Source: Aquihabitans sp. G128 (GTDB lineage: Bacteria; Actinomycetota; Acidimicrobiia; Acidimicrobiales; Iamiaceae). From it: 64,000 nucleotides of DNA. How positions within the stretch are numbered: position 1 is the first letter of the stretch; each line of letters opens with the position of its first letter. The position numbers were made by a program, and so were the translations under genes. The DNA is taken from the NCBI RefSeq assembly GCF_019048865.1, contig NZ_CP077604.1:1-64000 (forward strand). The letters run 5' to 3'. This document shows positions 12,158 to 22,713 of the stretch, piece by piece. The notes under the pieces are model-generated. The model was not told the DNA's origin, did no database searches, and worked only from the letters and a program-made list of their open reading frames with translations.

Positions 12158-13939
12158 ATGGGCCGAGCCACGCCGCCGCCAGTCGAGCCGAGGCCGGAGA
12201 TCGCCGCGTCATGGGCCCGCTCCTTGCGCTCGGGCGTCACCGGCGACGCCCTCGCCCCCTCGCTGGCCGCCGACGCCGACCCCACGGGCCGCCTCGCCTC
12301 GCTGGCGGCGCCCGTGCTCGACCGGCTCTCGTCGACGCTGGCCGACACCCGCACCACCGTCGTGCTGACCGATGCCCACGCCGGCGTGCTCGACCGGCGC
12401 GCCGGCACGCAGCCGCTGGGCGACCTGCTCGACGGCATCGGGCTGGTGCCGGGCTACTCCTACGCCGAGGACGTGGTGGGCACCAACGGCATGGGCACCG
12501 CGGCCGAGGAGCGCCGGGCCGTGCTGGTGAAGGGGCCGGAGCACTACGCCGAGGCGCTCCGCCCGCTCACGTGCATGGGCGTGCCGATCGAGCACCCCGT
12601 CACCGGTCGGCTCGAAGGCGTGCTCGACCTCACCTGCTTCAACGAGGACGCCGGGCCGTGGATGGCGCCGCTGGTGGCGGAGGCCGTCGCCGGCATCCGC
12701 GGCCAGCTTCGAGGAAGACGCCACGGTGGCCGAGCGGGCGCTGTTCAGCGCCTTCCTGCGGGCGTCGCACCGGGCCTCGGGAGCGGTGGTGTCGTTGAAC
12801 CACTCGTTCGTCCTGACCAACCCCGCCGCCGCCCGGCTGCTCGACGGCGCCGACCACGGCGCGCTGTGGGAGATCGGCGCCGCTGCGGTGACCGGGCGCA
12901 GCGACGACGTGCAGGAGCTCCTGCTGGCCAGCGGGTCGCGCGTCCACGCCCGGTTCGAGGTCGTGGAGGTGGGGGGAGCGGCCCGTCGGGGCCATCGTGC
13001 GCCTGGCCGAGGCGGTGGCGGAGGCGTCGGCGCGCACCGTCGGCTCCCGGTCGGGCACCGCATCGCGGCGCGCCGCCCCGTCATCACCCGCCGGGGCCCC
13101 TGCGTACGGACCGGCAGGGGTCACCGCCCGCCTCGCCGACGAGGTGGCCGGCGCGCTGGCCGCCGGCGAGCGGGTCCTGCTCCGTGGGCCGAGCGGCGCC
13201 GGCAAGCTGACCGTGGCCAAGCTGGCGCTGGACCGCGCGACGGTGCCGGTGTTCGACGCCGGGCGAGCGGTGGTCGACGGCGCCCGGGCGTGGCTGGTCG
13301 ACGTCGAAGCGGCTCTCACCGGTGGCGGCCCGGTCGTGATCCGCCACCTCGAGGCGTTGGGGGCCGACGTGTCGGCGGGGCTGACCGCGGTGCTGGACGC
13401 CACGCCCCCAGGCGTCGCCGTGATCGCCACCGTGGCCGAGCCCGGCTCGACGGTCGGCGCCCCCGGGCCCGCTGCCGGGCCTGCTGCCGGACAGGCCCTG
13501 GCCGATCGCTTCGACCGGCTGGTGCGGGTGCCCGGCATCGCCGATCGCGTCGAGGAGCTCCCCGGGCTGATCCGCTCGATCCTCGGCCGCCTGGCGCCCA
13601 CCGGCGCGGTCCGGCTGGCCCCCGAGGTGGTCCAGGCGCTCACCCGGGTCGACCTCCCCGGCAACCTCCGCCAGCTCGAGGCCCTGCTCCACCGCGTGGT
13701 GGTGAAGCGCCACGTGGGCACGATCACGCTGGACGACCTGCCCCCCCGAGGTCCGCGCCGCCACCCACCGCCCGCACCTCACCGCCATGGAGCAGCACGA
13801 GTGCGAGGCCATCGCCTCCGCCCTCGCGTCCGCCGACGGCAACAAGGCGGCCGCCGCCTCGGCGCTCGGCATCTCCCGGTCGACGCTGTACCGCAAGCTC
13901 GAGGCCTACGGCCTCCAGCTCGACCGCCGGGCCTGGTAG
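12158..13939 (+). CDS. AcoR-like GAF/AAA/Fis transcriptional regulator (frameshifts)
   Basis: A protein of about 593 residues laid out like AcoR-type enhancer-binding regulators. An N-terminal sensor region (PEIAASWARSLRSGV, then the GAF-like VVLTDAHAGVLDRR and GTNGMGTA) is followed by a PAS-like stretch, an AAA-like domain from about 13120, and a C-terminal Fis helix-turn-helix (NKAAAASALGISRSTLYRKL). The AAA part is degenerate: Walker A reads GPSGAGKLT, Walker B lacks the usual DE, and no GAFTGA loop is seen, so it probably does not work through sigma-54. It faces an aldehyde dehydrogenase/DUF779 pair, the usual neighbours of such regulators, and likely controls it. Frames change near 12705, 12975 and 13745. 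A TACCCT -10 box is at 12114-12119. Confidence 0.85.
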
Positions 13940-13948
13940 GCCCGGCGG
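13924..13948. terminator. Perfect 10-bp hairpin terminator overlapping the regulator stop codon
   Basis: CCGCCGGGCC (13924-13933) and its exact complement (13939-13948) flank a 5-base loop that includes the TA of the regulator's TAG stop. It lies between convergent genes and probably works in both directions. Confidence 0.7.
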
Positions 13949-13963
13949 CCACCCTTGGTGGGG

Positions 13964-14400
13964 CTAGTCGAGGTCCTCGACCTCGTCGCCGCCGAGGACG
14001 GGCACCAGGCTCGCCTCCTCGTCGTCGGTGAACAACCGGGACCGCAGCAGGAAGCGGACGCCTTCGGGCGACTCCAGGGAGAACCCGCCACCCCCGCCCG
14101 GGCACGACGTCGATCGTGAGGTGGGTGTGCTTCCAGTACTGGAACTGCGGCTTCGACATCCAGACGTCGACCGGCCGGTCGAGTCCGGCGAAGGCCACCT
14201 GGCCCACCCGCACGTCGCCGCCGCCCACGAGGAACTCGCCCGCGGGTAGCACATGGGCGACGAGCCGTCGCAGCAGCCGCCCGACTGGTGGAACATCACC
14301 GGGCCGTGCTCGGCCGAGAGGCGGCGGACCAGGTCCGCCGCCGCGTCGGTGAAGGCCACCCGCTCGGTCGACCCCGTGGTGGGGCCGGCGGGCCCGGGCA

Positions 14401-14401
<1 letters not shown>
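13964..14401 (-). CDS. DUF779 protein (frameshifts)
   Basis: A protein of about 145 residues of the DUF779 family, typically encoded beside aldehyde dehydrogenases. Family marks are HGPVMFHQSGGCCDGSSPMC near residues 33-52, with a cluster of cysteines, and FQYWKHTHLTIDVVPGRG in the middle. Its biochemical role is not established; the cysteine cluster hints at metal or redox chemistry. Its ATG overlaps the stop of the dehydrogenase gene (TGATG), so the two are co-translated. Frame breaks are needed near 14250 and 14100. It ends 15 bases from the regulator's terminator hairpin. Confidence 0.85.
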
Positions 14402-15924
<1,523 letters not shown>

Positions 15925-16046
15925 GTGGACTCCCTGTGGTCTCGGTGCGGCCGATCGCCGCACGCCCCCTGGTGGGTCCATGCTCCGCCCGCCGTCGCTC
16001 CGGCGGGTGTCCCGATGTGGCACACGGTGCGCGCCACGTCCGGGCG

Positions 16047-16658
16047 CTACCAGCCGCGGTCGATCCACTCCTGGAGGTGGGGGGACTCGGTGCCGATGGT
16101 GGTGGCGTCGCCGTGGCCCGGCAGGACCAGGGTGTCGGCCGCCAGCGGGCGGAACAGCCGCTGCTCCACGGCGTCGATGAGGGTGGCGAAGTCGCCGCCC
16201 TCGAAGGTGGCGTTGCCCACGCCGCCCGGGAACAGCGTGTCGCCGCTGAAGAGCAGCGGGGCCCCCTCGAGGCGGAAGCACATCGAGCCGGGGGTGTGGC
16301 CCGGCGTGTGGATGGTGTGGAGGCGCAGCCGCCCGACCTCGACGACGTCGTCGTCGGCGAGCAGCTCGTCGTAGGAGGGGAGCATGGCGGCGTCCTCCGC
16401 GGTCACGTGCACCGAGTACCCGGCGTCGCGCAGCTGTGGCACGGCCTGGATGTGGTCCCAGTGGCCGTGGGTCTCGAGCACGTCGGTGACGCCGAGGGCC
16501 TGGCACAGCTCCAGCAGCCGGTCGTGCTCGTTGGCGGCGTCGAGCAGCACGGCCCGGCCGGTCTCGCGGCACCGCAGGACGTAGACGTTGTTCTCGACGG
16601 GGCCGACGACGACCTGGTGGACCTCGGCGGCGGTGTCGGACCAGACGAGCGTGCTCAT
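16047..16658 (-). CDS. Metallo-beta-lactamase fold hydrolase (glyoxalase II-like)
   Basis: A 203-residue MBL-fold protein. The metal motif [11 protein letters not shown] gives HxHxDH-like spacing, with W replacing one middle residue. [12 protein letters not shown] carries the next histidine, [11 protein letters not shown] the bridging aspartate, and [17 protein letters not shown] the last histidine. Enzymes of this shape hydrolyse S-lactoylglutathione-like or other thioesters; with mycothiol or no thiol known here, the substrate is open. No signal peptide is seen. CAGACT on the minus strand (16670-16665) ends 6 bases before the ATG and may be the -10 box. Confidence 0.9.
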   Translation of the reverse strand: MSTLVWSDTAAEVHQVVVGPVENNVYVLRCRETGRAVLLDAANEHDRLLELCQALGVTDVLETHGHWDHIQAVPQLRDAGYSVHVTAEDAAMLPSYDELLADDDVVEVGRLRLHTIHTPGHTPGSMCFRLEGAPLLFSGDTLFPGGVGNATFEGGDFATLIDAVEQRLFRPLAADTLVLPGHGDATTIGTESPHLQEWIDRGW

Positions 16659-16934
16659 GGTCCCAGTCTGGCGGGCGCCGCCGCTCGATGCGCCCGGGCG
16701 CGACGACGCCCCGGCCGGGGGAGGGGGTGGCCAGGGCGCCGTCGGACCCACCGTGCACTGGAGAGCGCCCGCTGGGATCTTGGGCCGAGCGGCCGCGAGG
16801 GCGGCTCGGTGCGATGGCACGATGCTACGCCCACCGGCGGCCCGGCGAGCCAGTCGGTCGCGAAGTCCCAGGTCAGCGAGGTGCGGCTCGCGCTTCGGAG
16901 ACCGCCGGTATGTCGGGCCGGTCCGGCGGCCAGC
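16659..16934. other. Gene-free stretch with two 12-bp palindromes
   Basis: No convincing coding sequence is seen. GCGCCCGGGCGC (16690-16701) and CCCCGGCCGGGG (16709-16720) are perfect palindromes, downstream of the PIN toxin gene and upstream of the MBL gene, and may end the toxin transcript. Confidence 0.4.
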
Positions 16935-17340
16935 TCAGGAGGAGGCGACGGCGGGAGGCCCAGGGCGAGGGCCACGGGGATCTGGCGGGGGTCGAACGTG
17001 ACGAAGGTGACCGGTCCCGGGAGGCGGGTGGCGGCGGCGAGGTGCAGCGCGTCGACGGTGCGCAGCGGGTGCTCGCGCGTGAGCTCGGCGGCCCGGTCCA
17101 GGCAGCCCTGGTCGAGCGGCACCACGTGGGCGCGCTCCCAGTCGTCGCGCAGGGCGGCGGCGCCGCGGTCCCCGTCGGTGGGCAGGTCGCACCGCGGTCG
17201 ACGAGGCCGAGCGCCTCGGCCCGGGCCAGCGCCGGCGCGCACCACACCGGGTCGCCGGCCATGGCGTCGAGGACCACTCGTCGGTGGGGACCGGACAGGT
17301 AGCGGCCGAGCAGGGCCGAGGTGTCGAGGGCCAGGGTCAC
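16935..17340 (-). CDS. PIN-domain ribonuclease toxin, VapC-like (frameshifts)
   Basis: A protein of about 134 residues with the four PIN acidic positions: LALDTSALL (first Asp), ALARAEALGL (Glu), RTVDALHLAAA (Asp) and FVTFDPRQ (Asp). VapC-type toxins cut specific RNAs and are held in check by the antitoxin made from the gene just upstream. The GTG start at 17340 overlaps the antitoxin stop (GTGA), a usual toxin-antitoxin arrangement. Two frame breaks, near 17195 and 16955, interrupt it; with the second corrected the protein ends VASS before TGA at 16937-16935. Whether the breaks are sequencing errors or true inactivation cannot be told from this sequence. Confidence 0.8.
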
Positions 17341-17750
17341 GCGCCGCGCACCTCGCGCAGGGCGCGGTCGAGGCGGCGGCCGGTCCACGAGTCGACCAGC
17401 ACCTCGGGGTCGGCGGGGCGGTCGCCGCGCCGCGCCGGCTCGATCAGGCCGCGCGCCGCCAGGTCGTCGATGCTCACCTGGGCGCTCGACGGCTCGACCG
17501 GGCCCAGTTGGGCGACGGCTCGGCCGCCGATGGTGATGACGATGCGCTCGCCCCCGCCGGCGCGCCGCACCAGGGAGGTCAGCCGGCCGCGGAGCTCGCG
17601 GATCCCGAGGCGCTCGCTGGTGGCAGACGGGGCGGGCGGAACCGAGGCGGCTGGCGGCGGCGCCGACGGGCCGTCGGCGCGGCCGCGGCCCTGGAGGGCG
17701 AGCGCTTGGTCCAGCACGGCGGGCCGGTCGGGGCGGGGGGAGCGGGCCAC
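17337..17750 (-). CDS. Phd/YefM-type antitoxin
   Basis: A 137-residue protein whose C-terminal 90 residues match prevent-host-death antitoxins: LGIRELRGRLTSLVRRAG, then IVITIGGRAVAQLGP, which form the DNA-binding fold, and a tail that would wrap the toxin. The first 45 or so residues are Pro/Ala-rich and unusual for the family. The start at GTG 17750 is favoured because TACGCT (17762-17757) ends 6 bases upstream, but GTG 17717 is possible. It is the first gene of the pair and probably represses its own promoter through the direct repeats there. Confidence 0.75.
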   Translation of the reverse strand: MARSPRPDRPAVLDQALALQGRGRADGPSAPPPAASVPPAPSATSERLGIRELRGRLTSLVRRAGGGERIVITIGGRAVAQLGPVEPSSAQVSIDDLAARGLIEPARRGDRPADPEVLVDSWTGRRLDRALREVRGA

Positions 17751-17757
17751 CGAGGCA

Positions 17758-17775
17758 GCGTACACGCGCGTACAC
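17758..17775. promoter_or_regulatory. Direct repeat GCGTACAC over the toxin-antitoxin promoter
   Basis: GCGTACAC occurs at 17758-17765 and again at 17768-17775, so the copies are one helical turn apart. They cover the TACGCT -10 box of the antitoxin gene and are a likely autorepression site. The divergent acyl-CoA dehydrogenase gene begins 75 bases away. Confidence 0.5.
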
Positions 17776-17850
17776 CGGCCGACGGGCGGCCCGCCCGGGC
17801 CCGTGCCACCATCTCCGGCGACCCACCGTCGACGACCCCAGGGGACCACC

Positions 17851-18966
17851 GTGAACTTCGCGTTCAACGAGGAGCAGGACGAGCTCCGCAAGACCACCCG
17901 CAGCTTCCTCGAGGCCAAGTCGCCCGAGACCGCCGTCCGCGAGCAGATGGACACCGAGGCCGGCTACGACGAGGCGGTCTGGAAGCAGATGGGCGAGCAG
18001 CTCGGCCTCCAGGGCCTGATCGTCCCCGAGGAGTTCGGCGGCTCCGGCTACGGCTACATCGAGCTCATCGTGATCCTCGAGGAGATGGGCCGGGCCCTGC
18101 TCTGCGCCCCGTTCTTCTCCACCGTGGTCCTGGCCGGCAACACGCTGGTCCACGCCGGTGACGACGCCGCCAAGGCCGACTACCTCCCGGGCATCGCGGC
18201 CGGCGAGACCATCGCCACCCTGGCCTTCACCGAGGACAACGGCCGCTGGGACGAGGCGGGCATCACCGCCACGGCCACCAAGGACGGCGACGCCTGGAAG
18301 ATCGACGGCGCCAAGACCTACGTGCTCGACGGCCACACCGCGTCGCTCATCCTCGTGGCGGCCCGCACCGACGCCGGCGTGAGCCTCTTCGCCGTCGAGG
18401 GCGACGCCGCCGGGCTCACCCGGACCGCGCTCTCCACCATGGACCAGACCCGCAAGCAGGCCAAGCTCGACTTCGCCAGCGTGCCGGCCCGCCTCATCGG
18501 CACCGACGGCGAGGGCTGGTCCGTGCTGGAGCGGGTGCTCGACCTCGCCGCCGTGGCGCTCGCCGCCGAGCAGGTCGGCGGCGCCCAGAAGGTGCTGGAG
18601 TCGGCCGTGGAGTACGCCAAGGACCGCGTGCAGTTCGGGCGGCCCATCGGCTCGTTCCAGGCCATCAAGCACAAGTGCGCCGACATGCTGCTCGAGGTCG
18701 AGTCGGCCAAGTCCGCCGCCTACTACGCCGGCTGGTGCGCCTCGGAGCTCAACGACGAGCTGCCCGCCGTGGCCTCCCTGGCCAAGGCCTACTGCTCGGA
18801 GGCGTACTTCCACGCCGCCGCCGAGAACATCCAGATCCACGGTGGCATCGGCTTCACCTGGGAGCACCCGGCCCACCTGTACTTCAAGCGGGCCAAGTCG
18901 TCGGAGCTGCTCTTCGGCGACCCCACCTACCACCGCGAGCTGCTGGCGCAGCGCATCGGCATCTGA
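17851..18966 (+). CDS. Acyl-CoA dehydrogenase
   Basis: A 371-residue flavoprotein of the acyl-CoA dehydrogenase family, which makes the 2,3-enoyl-CoA and passes electrons to ETF. Landmarks are the N-terminal helical FNEEQDELRKTTRSFLEAK, LAFTEDNGRWDE in the middle beta domain, RVQFGRPIGSFQAIKHKCAD, and the C-terminal QIHGGIGFTWEHPAHLYFKR block. The GTG at 17851 follows AGGGGA. The sequence resembles the many FadE paralogues of Actinomycetota, some of which act as heteromers on steroid or branched acyl-CoAs; the substrate cannot be read from sequence. It appears monocistronic, with a strong hairpin after its stop. Confidence 0.92.
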   Translation: MNFAFNEEQDELRKTTRSFLEAKSPETAVREQMDTEAGYDEAVWKQMGEQLGLQGLIVPEEFGGSGYGYIELIVILEEMGRALLCAPFFSTVVLAGNTLVHAGDDAAKADYLPGIAAGETIATLAFTEDNGRWDEAGITATATKDGDAWKIDGAKTYVLDGHTASLILVAARTDAGVSLFAVEGDAAGLTRTALSTMDQTRKQAKLDFASVPARLIGTDGEGWSVLERVLDLAAVALAAEQVGGAQKVLESAVEYAKDRVQFGRPIGSFQAIKHKCADMLLEVESAKSAAYYAGWCASELNDELPAVASLAKAYCSEAYFHAAAENIQIHGGIGFTWEHPAHLYFKRAKSSELLFGDPTYHRELLAQRIGI

Positions 18967-18979
18967 CACCGGACACCCA

Positions 18980-19015
18980 CCACGGCCCGCCCCGGTCCGC
19001 CGGGGCGGGCCGTGG
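18980..19015 (+). terminator. Perfect 14-bp hairpin after the acyl-CoA dehydrogenase gene
   Basis: Arms 18980-18993 and 19002-19015 are exact complements around an 8-base loop, 14 bases after the TGA. There is no T run, as is common in high-GC Actinomycetota. Confidence 0.75.
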
Positions 19016-19138
19016 CGCGCCCGGGAGCGGCATGCGGGCGACAGGTGCGGGTAGCAGAGCGGGCCTATCCTGGCTCCGCCGGTTCGGGGCGGAACCGGGG
19101 GAGCCCCTTCAGGGAACCGCCACCGATGCCGATGGGTC

Positions 19139-20475
19139 TTGCGATGGAGACACCGATGGAGGCGCGACGCCGCCCGATCGAGGCGCGCCCGCGCCCTGGC
19201 GCTGCTGGCGGTGCTCGCCGTCGTCGCCGGGGTGCTGGCCCCCTCGGCCTCGGCGCAGGACGCTCCCGCAGCGCCGAAGACGCCGGCCGAGGAGCGGGCG
19301 TCGCGCATCCTCGAGGAGACGCTCGCCCTCGCGCCCACCGACCAGCCGCCGTCGCCCGACGACGTCTTCGTGGCGGTCGTCGCGCGCGCAAGGCGGTGGG
19401 GGAGGCCGCGGTGGCCCGGCTCGGCGCCCAGCAGCGCTCGCAACAGGCCGATGCCGACGCCCTCACCGCAGCCGTCGCGCTGGCCAAGGCGCGCGACCGC
19501 GAAGACGCCGCCACCGCCACCCGGGACGACGACAAGGCCACGCTGGCCAGCGAGCGGGAGCTGCTGTCGGACCTCACCGTCCGGGCCTACGTCACCGGCG
19601 ACGACCTCAGCCTCGACGAGTACCGCGCCCTGGTCCACGGCGACACCACCGACCCCGCCCGCGGCCGCACGATCATGTTCGAGCAGGTGCTGCACCGGCA
19701 GGAGCAGGTCACCGAGGCCGCTCGGGTGGCCCTGGAGAAGGCTCGCAAGGCCCTCGCCACCGCCAAGGCCGCCCGCGTGCGGGCCCAGGACGGGGCCAGC
19801 CTGGCGTCGCTGGCCGCCGCCACCCGGGCTCGCGAGAAGTCCGATGCCGAGGCCGCCCACCTCGGCGCCCAGGTCGACCTGCAGCAGGCCTCCGACCGGC
19901 TGCGGTCGGGCCGGGTCGCGGGGATGGTGCCCGAGGGCGTCGCCCTGATCGGCCTGCCCCGCCTCAGCGCCGAGGACCTGGCCGGCTGGTTCGCCACCAG
20001 CCCCTACTCGCCCCGGGTCACGACGCCCATCGCCGACTACGCCCGCTGGTTCATCGCCGAGGGCAACCAGGAGGGCATCCGCGGCGACATCGCCTTCGCC
20101 CAGGCCGTGCTCGAGACCGGCGGCTTCGCCAACAACGACTCCGTCTCCGCCAACAACTTCTCCGGCATCGGCCACTGCGACCTCTGCCCGTCGGGCTGGA
20201 CGTTCCCCACGCCCGAGCTCGGGGTGCGGGCCCAGATCCAGCTCCTGAAGTCCTACGCCATCCGCAAGCCCGAGTACGTCAGCCCGCTGGTCGACAAGCG
20301 GCTGCGGGGCCCGGCCGGCTGCTGCGCCACCTGGGGCGACCTCACGACGGTGTGGGCCACCGACCCCGGCTACGGCCCCAAGGTCATGCTCATCTACACG
20401 TCGATGGTCCAGTACGCCCTCGGTCGCCGCGCTGCCGGGCAGGGCTTCGACGACCCCGTCGCCACCATCGACTGA
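19139..20475 (+). CDS. Secreted peptidoglycan glucosaminidase with N-terminal coiled coil (frameshift)
   Basis: A protein of about 445 residues. The Arg-rich N terminus and hydrophobic stretch (LALLAVLAVVAGVLAPSASA) form a signal peptide. Residues about 60-260 are an Ala/Glu/Arg coiled coil of the kind that regulates or anchors cell-wall hydrolases. The C terminus is a FlgJ/LytG-like glucosaminidase fold: GDIAFAQAVLETGGFANND contains the catalytic Glu, followed by SANNFSGIGHCD and the ELGVRAQIQLLKSYA helix. It would cleave glycan strands outside the cell. The frame used starts at TTG 19139, but an ATG at 19144 in the next frame is better placed, so a start-proximal error is possible. A certain frame break lies near 19390. 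TATCCT at 19066-19071 is a candidate -10 box. Confidence 0.8.
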
Positions 20476-20496
20476 TCCGGTCCGGGGCCGCGGCGA

Positions 20497-20502
20497 TAGG
20501 TT
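20497..20502 (+). promoter_or_regulatory. -10 box (TAGGTT) before the 20510 gene
   Basis: TAGGTT ends 7 bases before the GTG at 20510, which supports that start over the ATG at 20513. Confidence 0.4.
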
Positions 20503-20509
20503 CCGGAGC

Positions 20510-21037
20510 GTGATGTGGGTCTTCGCGCTGCTCGGGCTGGTGGTGATCGTGGTGATCGGGCTGGTCCTGGTGGGGCGCGAGACCGCCCGGTTGGCCGGCG
20601 CTGCCCGCCCGGCGGTGTTCGACCTCGCCGAGGCCACCGAGTTCATCGCCGACCGGCTCCCGGCCGAGGTGCAGGCCCGCATCTCCCACGACGACGTCGA
20701 GTGGATCCTGCTGGCCGACGCCGACCTGCTGGAAGAGGCCACGTCGGACCCGTTGGACCGCCGCTACCCGTGGAGCCGGGCGCCCCGGCTGGTCGAGGGC
20801 CGCCCGATCCCGGTGCGCGACGACGCCGGCGAGGTGGTGGAGGGGGCCGAGCTCGGTCCCCAGGACCCCTACGGCCAGGTCATCGACGAGGACGTGGCCA
20901 TCGCCCGCATCCTCCTGGCGGCCGACGCCGCCGGGCGCGAGGTGGCCGACGAGGACATCGTCGCCGTGCTCGATGGCCGCCTCCAGTACCTGGAGGCCAT
21001 CGGCGCCATCGGCGGCCGCGCCGACGACGCCGGCTGA
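20510..21037 (+). CDS. Conserved hypothetical protein with one membrane anchor
   Basis: A 175-residue protein not recognised by function. Residues 3-22 (WVFALLGLVVIVVIGLVLVG) form a single membrane helix. The remaining soluble part is acidic and carries FDLAEATEFIADRLPAEVQA and HDDVEWILLADADLLEE, then a segment rich in Asp near the end. Such short anchored proteins are common in Actinomycetota near cell-wall genes, and it follows the glucosaminidase gene by 34 bases. The leaderless-type promoter suggests it is transcribed on its own. No catalytic motif is visible. Confidence 0.7.
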   Translation: MMWVFALLGLVVIVVIGLVLVGRETARLAGAARPAVFDLAEATEFIADRLPAEVQARISHDDVEWILLADADLLEEATSDPLDRRYPWSRAPRLVEGRPIPVRDDAGEVVEGAELGPQDPYGQVIDEDVAIARILLAADAAGREVADEDIVAVLDGRLQYLEAIGAIGGRADDAG

Positions 21038-21085
21038 GCGCTCGGCACCCCCGGCGGCGGTTGCCCGCCCGCGGCGGTCGTCGCG

Positions 21086-21091
21086 TACGTT
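21086..21091 (+). promoter_or_regulatory. -10 box (TACGTT) before the 21099 gene
   Basis: TACGTT ends 7 bases before the ATG at 21099, the same arrangement as at other genes in this window. Confidence 0.4.
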
Positions 21092-21098
21092 GTGGGGC

Positions 21099-21311
21099 AT
21101 GGAGCGCCCCACCCGTTTCGAGCACAACCGCTACGTCGGCGACAAGCGGACCCAGGTCGTCTACGACCTCGACACCGTGCCCGAGGAGATCATGGCGGAG
21201 CTGCTCGAGGCCCGGACCTACCTCAGCTTCGGGCCCGACACGCTGGTCGAGGCCCGCAACCGCGGCTACAAGCCCCACGCAAGCGTCGCCCCCGCTGCCG
21301 ACGGCGCGTGA
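21099..21311 (+). CDS. Small conserved hypothetical protein
   Basis: A 70-residue protein beginning MERPTRFEHNRYVGDKRTQV. It is hydrophilic, with a likely helix around TVPEEIMAELLEARTYLSFG, and has no membrane segment, cysteine or known motif. The codon pattern and the promoter directly before the ATG support a real gene. It stops 25 bases before the alpha/beta hydrolase gene, so the two may be cotranscribed. I do not recognise a function. Confidence 0.6.
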   Translation: MERPTRFEHNRYVGDKRTQVVYDLDTVPEEIMAELLEARTYLSFGPDTLVEARNRGYKPHASVAPAADGA

Positions 21312-21336
21312 CCCGCACCCCGCTCGCCGGCCGCTG

Positions 21337-22107
21337 ATGGAGGTCGAGCTCCGCTCCGGAGGCTTCCGCCTCGCCGGGTACGTGGCCCACCCGCCCGTGG
21401 CCGAGACCCGGTCGCCGGTGCTGGTGCTGTGCCACGGCTACCCGTCGGGCGCCCTGCCCGCCGAGGCCACCGGGCGCTCGTACCCGGCGCTCGCCGACCG
21501 CATCGCCAACGAGGGCTGGCGGGTCATCACCTTCACCTTCCGGGGCTGCGGCACGTCCACCGGGGACTTCTCCCTCGGCGGCTGGCTCGACGACCTGCTC
21601 GCGGTCATCGACCAGGCGGCCGAGCTCGGCGAGACCCGCGGCGTGTGGCTGGCCGGCTTCGGCACGGGCGGCGGGCTCTGCATCTCGGCGGCGGCCCGTC
21701 GGCCCGAGGTCGCCGGCGTCGCCGCGCTCGGCGCCCCCGCCGACTACAGCGACTGGGCCCGGCACCCCCGCCGCCTGCTCCAGCACGCCCGCGACATCGG
21801 CGCCATCACCGATCCGGCGTTCCCTGCGGCGCTCGACCTGTGGACCCGCCAGCTGCGCGACATCAAGCCCGTCGACGACGCCGCCCTCATGGCGCCCCGC
21901 TCGCTGCTCGTGCTGCACGGCTCCGACGACGAGTCGGTGCCCTCGTTCGACGCTCGCGTGCTCGGCGACGCCCACGGTTCGGCCGAGCTGCGGATCATCT
22001 CCGGCGCCGCCCACGACCTGCGCCACGACCCCCGTGCGGTGGCCATCCTGCTGGGCTGGCTCGACCGCGAACGCCACGGATCTCGTCCGTCACCCGTTGA
22101 GACCTAA
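21337..22107 (+). CDS. Alpha/beta hydrolase-fold protein lacking the nucleophile serine
   Basis: A 256-residue alpha/beta hydrolase-fold protein. The oxyanion region VLCHGYPSG (about residues 30-38) and FTFRGCGTSTGDFSLGG are typical of the peptidase S9/dienelactone-like group. The nucleophile elbow reads LAGFGTGGG, so position 109 is Gly where GxSxG would have Ser. The acid (HGSDDESVP, residues 197-198) and the histidine (GAAHDLRHD, H226) remain. Either one base is wrong (AGC to GGC near 21661) or the protein is a non-catalytic relative. No signal peptide is present. Confidence 0.85.
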   Translation: MEVELRSGGFRLAGYVAHPPVAETRSPVLVLCHGYPSGALPAEATGRSYPALADRIANEGWRVITFTFRGCGTSTGDFSLGGWLDDLLAVIDQAAELGETRGVWLAGFGTGGGLCISAAARRPEVAGVAALGAPADYSDWARHPRRLLQHARDIGAITDPAFPAALDLWTRQLRDIKPVDDAALMAPRSLLVLHGSDDESVPSFDARVLGDAHGSAELRIISGAAHDLRHDPRAVAILLGWLDRERHGSRPSPVET

Positions 22108-22141
22108 AGCTGGTGGGTAGGTGTGCCGACCCATCACGTGT

Positions 22142-22159
22142 CCACGCTCGCTAGCGTGG
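22142..22159. promoter_or_regulatory. 7-bp inverted repeat upstream of the 22184 membrane protein gene
   Basis: CCACGCT (22142-22148) and AGCGTGG (22153-22159) flank a 4-base loop. It overlaps a possible -10 box TAGCGT (22152-22157), so it may be an operator, or a weak terminator for the preceding hydrolase gene. Confidence 0.35.
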
Positions 22160-22183
22160 GCCATCCGTCCGAGAAGGAGCCCC

Positions 22184-22654
22184 GTGCTCGAAGCGCAGGA
22201 CCCGGCGTCGTCCGAGGTCGAAGTCGATGAAGAGGTGCCCCACTCGCTCATGGGCGAGCTGCGGGAGCTCGGCCTCGTCGGCCAGATGTGGACCCTCACC
22301 GTCGTGGTCTTCTGCGTGGCCCGCGCCGTGGTGGTGTGGCCCGTGCTGCAGGAGCACAACGTCAACCCGTGGTGGTTCCTCGCCATCGACGTCGGCACGT
22401 CGCCCACCTACGGCATCGGCCAGGCCATGGGCGTGAAGCTCATGCGCGACGACCGCCGCCCCATGCGGGATGCGGCGCCGTGGATCGTGATGCTGATGGT
22501 GTCCTTCGTGGCGCCCTACGCCTACCTGCTGGCCTCGGCCGGCAAGCTGCCGGGCTACGTCGTCATCGGCGTGGTGCTCTGGATGGTCCTCTTCGGCGGC
22601 CTCGCCGCGGTGCGCATGGCCCGCGAGGTGCGGGTCGGCACCGCGGCCACCTGA
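22184..22654 (+). CDS. Conserved membrane protein
   Basis: A 156-residue protein with an acidic N-terminal 20 residues and three hydrophobic segments: near residues 36-54 (MWTLTVVVFCVARAVVVWPV), 102-119 (PWIVMLMVSFVAPYAYLLAS) and 123-141 (PGYVVIGVVLWMVLFGGLAA). Between the first two lies NPWWFLAIDVGTSPTYGIGQ. The GTG at 22184 has AAGGAG four bases upstream. I recognise no family with a known function. Neighbours are an alpha/beta hydrolase and an ATP-grasp operon, with no clear link. Confidence 0.75.
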   Translation: MLEAQDPASSEVEVDEEVPHSLMGELRELGLVGQMWTLTVVVFCVARAVVVWPVLQEHNVNPWWFLAIDVGTSPTYGIGQAMGVKLMRDDRRPMRDAAPWIVMLMVSFVAPYAYLLASAGKLPGYVVIGVVLWMVLFGGLAAVRMAREVRVGTAAT

Positions 22655-22713
22655 GCCCCTCCGGCCTGCCCCTTCGGGGTGAGCGCAGGCCCTCGGGCCA
22701 CCCGGGTCGGGCG

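Noticed and set aside
16873..20742. A very long open frame (about 1289 codons) on the minus strand
   Set aside because: It runs antisense to the acyl-CoA dehydrogenase and glucosaminidase genes, has low-complexity composition and no motif apart from the short PIN segment. It reflects the scarcity of stop codons in high-GC DNA.
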